Shown piece by piece: positions 58,710 through 64,000 of a stretch of 64,000 nucleotides of DNA. Below the pieces are notes generated by a model that was given only the letters and a program-made list of their open reading frames with translations, did no database searches and had not been told where the DNA came from. The position numbers and the translations under genes are program-made. Within the stretch, counting starts at the first letter, position 1; each line of letters opens with the position of its first letter. Source of the stretch: Tubulanus polymorphus (Eukaryota > Nemertea > Palaeonemertea > Tubulaniformes > Tubulanidae); assembly GCF_964204645.1 (NCBI RefSeq), contig NC_134035.1, positions 6,138,501-6,202,500 on the forward strand. The letters are read 5' to 3'.

Positions 58710-60040
58710 AAGCTAGGGTTATGGTTTAGAGGGTAAGAGAACTTTTGTTAGTCCACGCCAGTCACTGTCCTTAATTACTCATGTGGAATATCGTTTTTAC
58801 TCCCCCACGACGCGTTGTGGGAGCATACTCTATTCACTTAGTTTCCTTCGGAAGCCATGTTTTGAATTTTTCATTTCCTGGCTTCATAAACAAACTGGTC
58901 GACATACGCTCAGGGTGTATTTACACTCAGGCATTTCAGCTGATGTAGGGGGAATCAGTAGTCTTCAGTGACATTCTGGTTGCGAATACAAGTGTAACCA
59001 TTGCGTAAAGAGTGAGCATGAAATGAGCTTAACTCCCACAGAAACTAACTACACTTACTGTTTTTGATGAAACAATGTATAAATTTATTTTGTTCTTTGA
59101 TTTTTTTCGCACGTTATATTATCATCTAAAAAGATGAGAGCACACATCGATTCATTTGATTTAAACCCCCCGAAATATTTAAACCCCCTGAAATACCATT
59201 TGATCGTTTAACTCGGTACCTCTTACAAAATCAGAGTCGTACAACTACAATACAACCTAGCGAGCAAGTCATCAACAATTACAAACTAATCGATGATACA
59301 TAGGCAGGCTTCAATTGAACATATTGCGGATTAAAAACTCTACTGGCCGCTATCCAATGGAAACCTGCCTTTGAGCACAAATAGTTAAGCTGTAGATTAT
59401 TGAATTCTGCTACTATTGAGGTGTAAATTATCACTACTGTATCTATTATAAAACTGCACTCAATATTCTCAACACACACTAGGAATAATACAATCATATT
59501 TATAATATAGAAAATTGCGAGTATTCACCGTTTAAGTAATCATCGATAGCTACAAATACATCTTACAATTATATCATGATTAATATGGTGACCATATGTA
59601 TTTTGAGCAAGACACAATATAAGTAAATAATCTAACCCCCACCCCCACAATGCCCCACCTCAAGGGCCTCGGTGATCCAGAATCATTAGCTAAATATTTG
59701 TAAAAAGGACTTAAGAAATATCGTGAAGCACAAGAAAGTAGAATATCAGCATTTCGGTTGAACAGTTGGCTATTAAATCTATATCAGCTCAACTAGGTCT
59801 TTGATTAATAAATGTCGTTTGGTTGGTTTTTGAGGGAGTGTGCTGGTCAGAAACAATAATCAACAACTCTCTAATTTGTAAGACTGACTGACCCGGTAGA
59901 AAATAAGACTGAAATATCACAAAATTATTTGATTTCTTTAAGTGTTTAATAATTTAATCGAAGGTCGTGTGGACGGTTGACCTTGTTGGTGTAAATCTAG
60001 CATTCGTAGCTAAGAATCGACGTATATGTAGTAGAATCGA
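58710..60040. other. Downstream of the TMED gene; no gene seen
   Basis: AT-rich noncoding DNA. Minus-strand AATAAA at 59084-59089 could be a distal TMED polyadenylation signal but is almost 1 kb from the stop codon. Open frames here have no recognisable features. Confidence 0.4.
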
Positions 60041-60049
60041 CAGTTAATT

Positions 60050-61892
60050 TCACGTTCTTAGAGTCGATTGAATTTTCTCTTGCGCGAACATTCGATGAAA
60101 CGTACTTTTATCATCTAACAAACTGCGTACCATAATCACCTGTATTATCGCGACTGTTACCATGACGGCGATCTGTATAACGGACCACGTGTTAACGCGG
60201 TCGAAGTTCGATTCTTGCACGGACCGGTCTCGCAGTTCAAACACTCTCAGGATATCTTGAATCTTCGACGCTTTTTCCAAACTCTTCTTCACTTTATCCA
60301 TTGACATCTTTATAAAATAAAAACAAACCGTTAACCTTTTCAATACTGACTAATTAATACCCTATAGTGCTGGAGATAATTTGAAAAAATTCCACCCTAG
60401 TGTGTTGAATAATGCGCATGCCATTATAGTACGTCTACACCGCGGCGCAGTGTACCGCTAGTTACTAATATTTCACTATGTTTGACAGGTGCTGCCATCT
60501 TTCAATGGAGATAAAAAACTAATTACTAATTACATCAATACACCGCGATTCGGTGTGCTAGCAAAATCCATCACCAATTTATACACCACACTGCGGTGTA
60601 GACAAACTGAAAGGGTTGATAAAATGTCAATTCGGCAACAGACAAAGCGCTCCCTTGAGTCGGGACAGTCAAACATTGATAAGGCCTACCCTGAAATCTT
60701 CTAGTCTCATATCGACCAGCGTGTCCTCGACCGTTATTTTACTCCAATCTTTCGTTTCGTCTTCTTCATTCGTCGTCAAATCGAAGAAAACGAGTTTCGA
60801 CGAAAATCGACTAAATGAATTGTCAAAACAGAATCGATAATCACCGACTTCATTCGGGATCGTTCTGAAAATACAATAACAATCGTTTACACACAGTTAA
60901 TAATAATACTAATAATAATCTATTCAGCCTAAAATCCATATAAAATATGCTCATTGGGTAGTATACACCATATATAAAAAGAGAACATAGAAAACTAAAA
61001 TGAGTTTAATTAAAAACTTTGATGAACAAATGGGTTTTGTGCTTAGATTTAAAAACATCCATTGAAGGACTAGATTTAATCGGGACTAGGTACAGTATTC
61101 AAGAGAACTGGGGCAGAGTACGTGAAGGCTCTGTCCGGCTGAGACAATTAACGCGGGGAATGACTAGCTGGGATTGATTGTTAGATCTTAAACTCTAGCG
61201 GATGATTTATATTGCACATCGGTTACCCAGAAATGTTATCATTTCATTTTCACGAGTAGGGTGGTTAGAATTTAAGTAAGTTTTAAGGGTTTGGCTTAGG
61301 CGGAGGGCTTTATATAGATAAAATATTTAGTTGTTACCAGCTTCGATGCTTCCTCAAATTCATATAGGCCTTCTCATAGGCCTTATCAATCACCAAACCA
61401 ATGAGAATGAGCTACTGCAAAAATAGTGTTTACTAATATAATGCCTTCTTGTTTCATTGTTTTGAAATACTAACTTATGAGTTCCGTCAGTTTTCTTTTT
61501 CTCAGATACGAGTACAGCACCAGATGGACTATTCAAAATGAAATTCACATCCATCTCTCCGCCTTCAATTACCTACAAACCAAATTACCAGCAAAAACTG
61601 TTAAAATTCATTTCTAATTTTAACCTGAAAATCAGACGATTGATTAATTTTAATTCAAAAAAAGTTATACATATATCTGCAATTAATAAACAACCTGGTA
61701 TTCTACATCAAACTCGGCTCCTTCTCTATCGTTAACTGTATGAAAGAAACAGTATTTTTCACCGGCGGCCACATCGACTGTCATCTCACGATCTTTACCC
61801 GACGCGATTCCAATCACCATTACCAACAGCGCCACGACTAACTGAACTAACAACATCGAATCGACCCGTCTTCCTAAAAGCAACATTTTCAT
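60050..61892 (-). CDS. p24 family cargo receptor, TMED1/TMED5 type (4 coding exons)
   Basis: A type I membrane protein that cycles between ER and Golgi in COPII/COPI vesicles and helps select cargo. Exons on the minus strand: 61892-61695, 61572-61475, 60864-60690, 60307-60050; 729 bp = 242 aa plus stop, all phases consistent. Signal peptide at residues 1-31. The GOLD domain follows, with Cys48 (GEKYCFF) and Cys111 (YRFCFDNSF) as the conserved disulfide pair. A coiled-coil stretch (LEDFRMSMDKVKKSLEKAS) leads to the family hallmark RDRSVQESNFDRVN, then a membrane helix at about 198-218. The cytosolic tail is about 24 residues, longer than the usual 12-15, and has no clear dilysine signal. The family is certain; the choice between TMED1 and TMED5 orthology is not, as invertebrates often have one co-orthologue. 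Confidence 0.9.
60331..60619 (-). mobile_element. piggyBac-like MITE, copy 4, in TMED intron 3
   Basis: A 281-bp body at 60335-60615, TTAA at 60331-60334 and TTGA at the other edge. It is reverse-oriented relative to copy 3 and lies in the third intron of the TMED gene, between exons 4 and 3 by coordinate. Confidence 0.7.
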
Positions 61893-62292
61893 TATCTATC
61901 TCACGTCCTATCCTATACTCTAGTTGAGTTGAATTTCAGCTCGAATTTCATCGGAACTCGTCTCGACCGCCGCAACCCGGAAATAACTGGCAATAAAGTT
62001 TAATTGAGCTTGAATTCCTGATGACGTCACGGTAAAAACAATTCAATTTATTTATCATAGTTTGTTATGTTATTATTTGTAAAATATTCGTAAATAGTTT
62101 TTACATTCTTATTTCAATCACAACAATTACATCTTTCATTTCTGCTAACTTTTTTCTCACATTCAATAAAGTAAAATTCAATTGTAATTTAAGGCACTTT
62201 GAATTGAATTGAAAATTTATTATCGGACTATCCATCAATAAAAAAACGACTTTTGCGCTAAATTTCGGTTCGACAGAGGGACAGTGGATGAA
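61893..62292. promoter_or_regulatory. Divergent promoter region with a palindromic CRE
   Basis: 400 bases separate the TMED start (minus) from the first-exon ATG at 62293 (plus). A full palindromic TGACGTCA lies at 62022-62029 within GATGACGTCACGG. CREB/ATF-type bZIP factors bind this site. Because TMED proteins belong to the secretory pathway, an ATF6/XBP1-like input is conceivable, but the TGACGTG core of that class is not exact here. Confidence 0.45.
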
Positions 62293-62376
62293 ATGGAGGA
62301 ATTGAATCTCTCAGAAATGGAATCATTAACTGAAACTGAAAAACAACAGTTAATTGCTGTAATGAAACGAGCCAGG
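62293..62376 (+). CDS. First coding exon of an unidentified plus-strand gene
   Basis: Twenty-eight codons from ATG, MEELNLSEMESLTETEKQQL and onward to KRAR, closed by donor GTTAGT at 62377. The LTETEKQQLIAVMKRA run resembles, by eye only, the helical start of Rab-effector (Slp/RIM-type) domains. The rest of the gene is beyond the window or unrecognised. It is divergent to TMED with a 400-base gap. Confidence 0.45.
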
Positions 62377-62859
62377 GTTAGTTTACTCTGCCTGTCAAAT
62401 CAGACCAGTGACACAGTGTCACTTTGTTGACTGACGACAGTCACTTTTTTACAATCCAGCCTTATAAAGAGTAAAGTGTATTTTGTTTAACTTCCGTTAC
62501 GTGTTTTGGATCTTGATTTCTCAGGACTATTAAATCATTCATTTGACCTTGCATTATTAACAAGACCACGTCCACGTACGACGGCCTTATTACCGCACTG
62601 ATCGCACTTGTGCTTATCACTCGGCACTGATTAAAGAGTGAATTTACAACCTGCTCTCCACACAGAGAGAGAGAGAGAGCTACTGTTACTCTTAAGTGAG
62701 GTGCAGTTTTATTTGCTGCTCAAAACTATGGCCATCTGAAATAAGATCCAAACATTTACCGTACTGACTAAAAATCAACTCAAGCTTATACATTAAGAGT
62801 ACGCCGAAATTAAAATAAAGGCATAATTGAAAATAACAATATACAAATACACTACACAG

Positions 62860-63045
62860 GGTAAATGACTGACAAAATTGATATTTACATGAATAGGAAA
62901 CGCAATCCCTGGGAAACAATTCATTCCGGCCCATTTATTCAACTTTTAAAAGGCAAAATAATCTAATGAAAAAAAGAAACTTTGAAAAATTTATACAAGG
63001 TAAATGACTGACAAAATTGATATTTACATGAATAGGAAACGCAAT
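62860..63045. repeat. 47-bp direct repeat, two copies
   Basis: A 47-base segment starting GGTAAATGACTGACAAAATT occurs at 62860-62906 and again at 62999-63045, 139 bases apart, in otherwise AT-rich DNA. Confidence 0.7.
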
Positions 63046-63251
63046 TTATTCAACTTTTTTCGAACTGTAATGTACATTAAAATCAAGGCAAAGTAATCGA
63101 TCTTATTTTAGAATAATTATACATTGATACAAATATAAGATTTTATACAAAATAAACAAATGAAAAATTAACTAGAAAATTAAATTTATATATACTAGTT
63201 GATACAAATATCCATGAAAATTGATATGACAATAAGAATGTATGTGTCAAG

Positions 63252-63455
63252 TTATTTTTTTTTTATTGTAATTGATCTCGTCGCTCTTGAACGCTTTAAT
63301 TGCCCTGGTTTATTCGCTACTTTTGCGGTTTTCGGGATATTCAATTTTCTGTCACTGGACTTGATAACTTTTTCGATCGATTTTGTTTTTGATTTTGCAC
63401 TGAAAAATGTATTCATGATCGCATCCTTTTCTTCCTTCGATTTTTTTACACCATA
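63252..63455 (-). CDS. Possible last exon, Lys-rich nuclear-type C-terminus
   Basis: After a CACGTAG acceptor-like site the minus strand is open for 67 codons. It reads KKSKEEKDAIMNTFF and then a Lys/Ser/Arg-rich tail ending TIKKK before TAA. Composition is that of a basic nuclear protein. DAIMNTFF is close to a PCNA-interacting (PIP) box but has Asp instead of Gln at position 1. Upstream the frame is stopped, and a neighbouring frame is also coding-like, so this may be a spliced exon or a frame-broken pseudogene. The stop follows a run of ten A. Confidence 0.3.
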   Translation of the reverse strand, partial: YGVKKSKEEKDAIMNTFFSAKSKTKSIEKVIKSSDRKLNIPKTAKVANKPGQLKRSRATRSITIKKK

Positions 63456-64000
63456 CTACGTGCGAAACGACGTGTTTGCTCAAACGAGGCGAAACTTGGT
63501 AGTTTCCTTGACCGTGTAAGGCTCGGCGAATATCTGCATGCTGCAGTGACCCGTGGCAATATGATATGTAGTGTATCTAAAAACTCCAATAATTAAGTAG
63601 GGGGTCTTATAGCTCAAAATAAAAGCATAGTTCATTAGTGCGTTGTGCATCAGGCGTGTCTGTTAGGGGTTAGGGAACATGGAACAGACCCAGTTTGCAA
63701 TTTATTAATCACTTTGCTGTCATTTCGAAGTAATAACAATTTGGCAAAATAAAGTGATTGTTAGATTTAGAAACAAAATCGGAAAAAAGTTTAGCCTAAC
63801 TCAAACTAAGAAACTAAAAACTACGATATATTACGAAAAGATTTACTTCACAAAATTTGCTCAATTTGCAGAGTGTATTGTTGAGTTTACCAAGGAAACC
63901 TCGTGTTATATAAAAAAACTTATTTCCAAATTCAATTTGCACAGTAGGGCTCATTTAGTGTTGATTTTAATATAAAATATTCAATTTTAGAATTCACAAT

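Noticed and set aside
60489-60840. Plus-strand open frames across the TMED gene
   Set aside because: They lie antisense to TMED exon 3 and the MITE in its intron; no independent support.

Overview
This is an intron-rich, AT-rich animal nuclear DNA window. The genes are typical metazoan genes with GT-AG introns. The repeat content (tandem-repeat-cored Helitron-like elements, many TIR MITEs, a CR1/Jockey-type LINE) suggests a marine invertebrate, probably a lophotrochozoan such as a mollusc or relative. The species cannot be fixed from the sequence alone.

Layout. 1-14.2 kb is gene-poor: one possible 3' terminal exon on the minus strand near 1.3 kb, a ~300 bp MITE, simple repeats, a CRE-like cluster at 9.7 kb, a decayed LINE at 10.9-11.9 kb and a perfect 119-bp-arm palindrome at 13.6-13.9 kb. 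14.2-42.0 kb is one complete 13-exon gene on the plus strand, SAMM50 (outer-membrane beta-barrel assembly; 460 aa, every splice phase checked by hand). Its 10.9 kb intron 2 hosts three intronless genes on the opposite strand: a UDP-glycosyltransferase, COX17 (mitochondrial copper chaperone) and a second UDP-glycosyltransferase. Later SAMM50 introns carry a broken LINE inserted into a minisatellite, TTAA-flanked MITEs, and a foldback element nested inside a pogo-like element.

44.0-49.8 kb holds a multi-exon minus-strand gene that I do not recognise; its Pro/Tyr-rich protein is assembled from phase-compatible exons. 49.8-53.8 kb is mostly repeats, including a 1.47 kb TIR element. 53.8-56.0 kb is RNF141 (RING E3 ligase, five coding exons, plus strand). 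56-60 kb is repeats, including a reverse copy of the Helitron-like element. 60.0-61.9 kb is a p24/TMED1-TMED5-type cargo receptor (four exons, minus strand). It shares a ~400 bp divergent promoter with a plus-strand first exon at 62.3 kb. A possible Lys-rich terminal exon lies at 63.3-63.5 kb on the minus strand.

Functional links. SAMM50 and COX17 both serve mitochondrial membrane and respiratory-chain biogenesis, and they lie head-on in a nested arrangement, so transcriptional interference or coordination is possible (inference). The other genes (UGTs in ER detoxification or glycosylation, TMED in ER-Golgi traffic, RNF141 in ubiquitination) have no obvious pathway connection. The least described items are the unrecognised 44-49.7 kb gene, the nested SAMM50/COX17/UGT locus and several non-autonomous element families.
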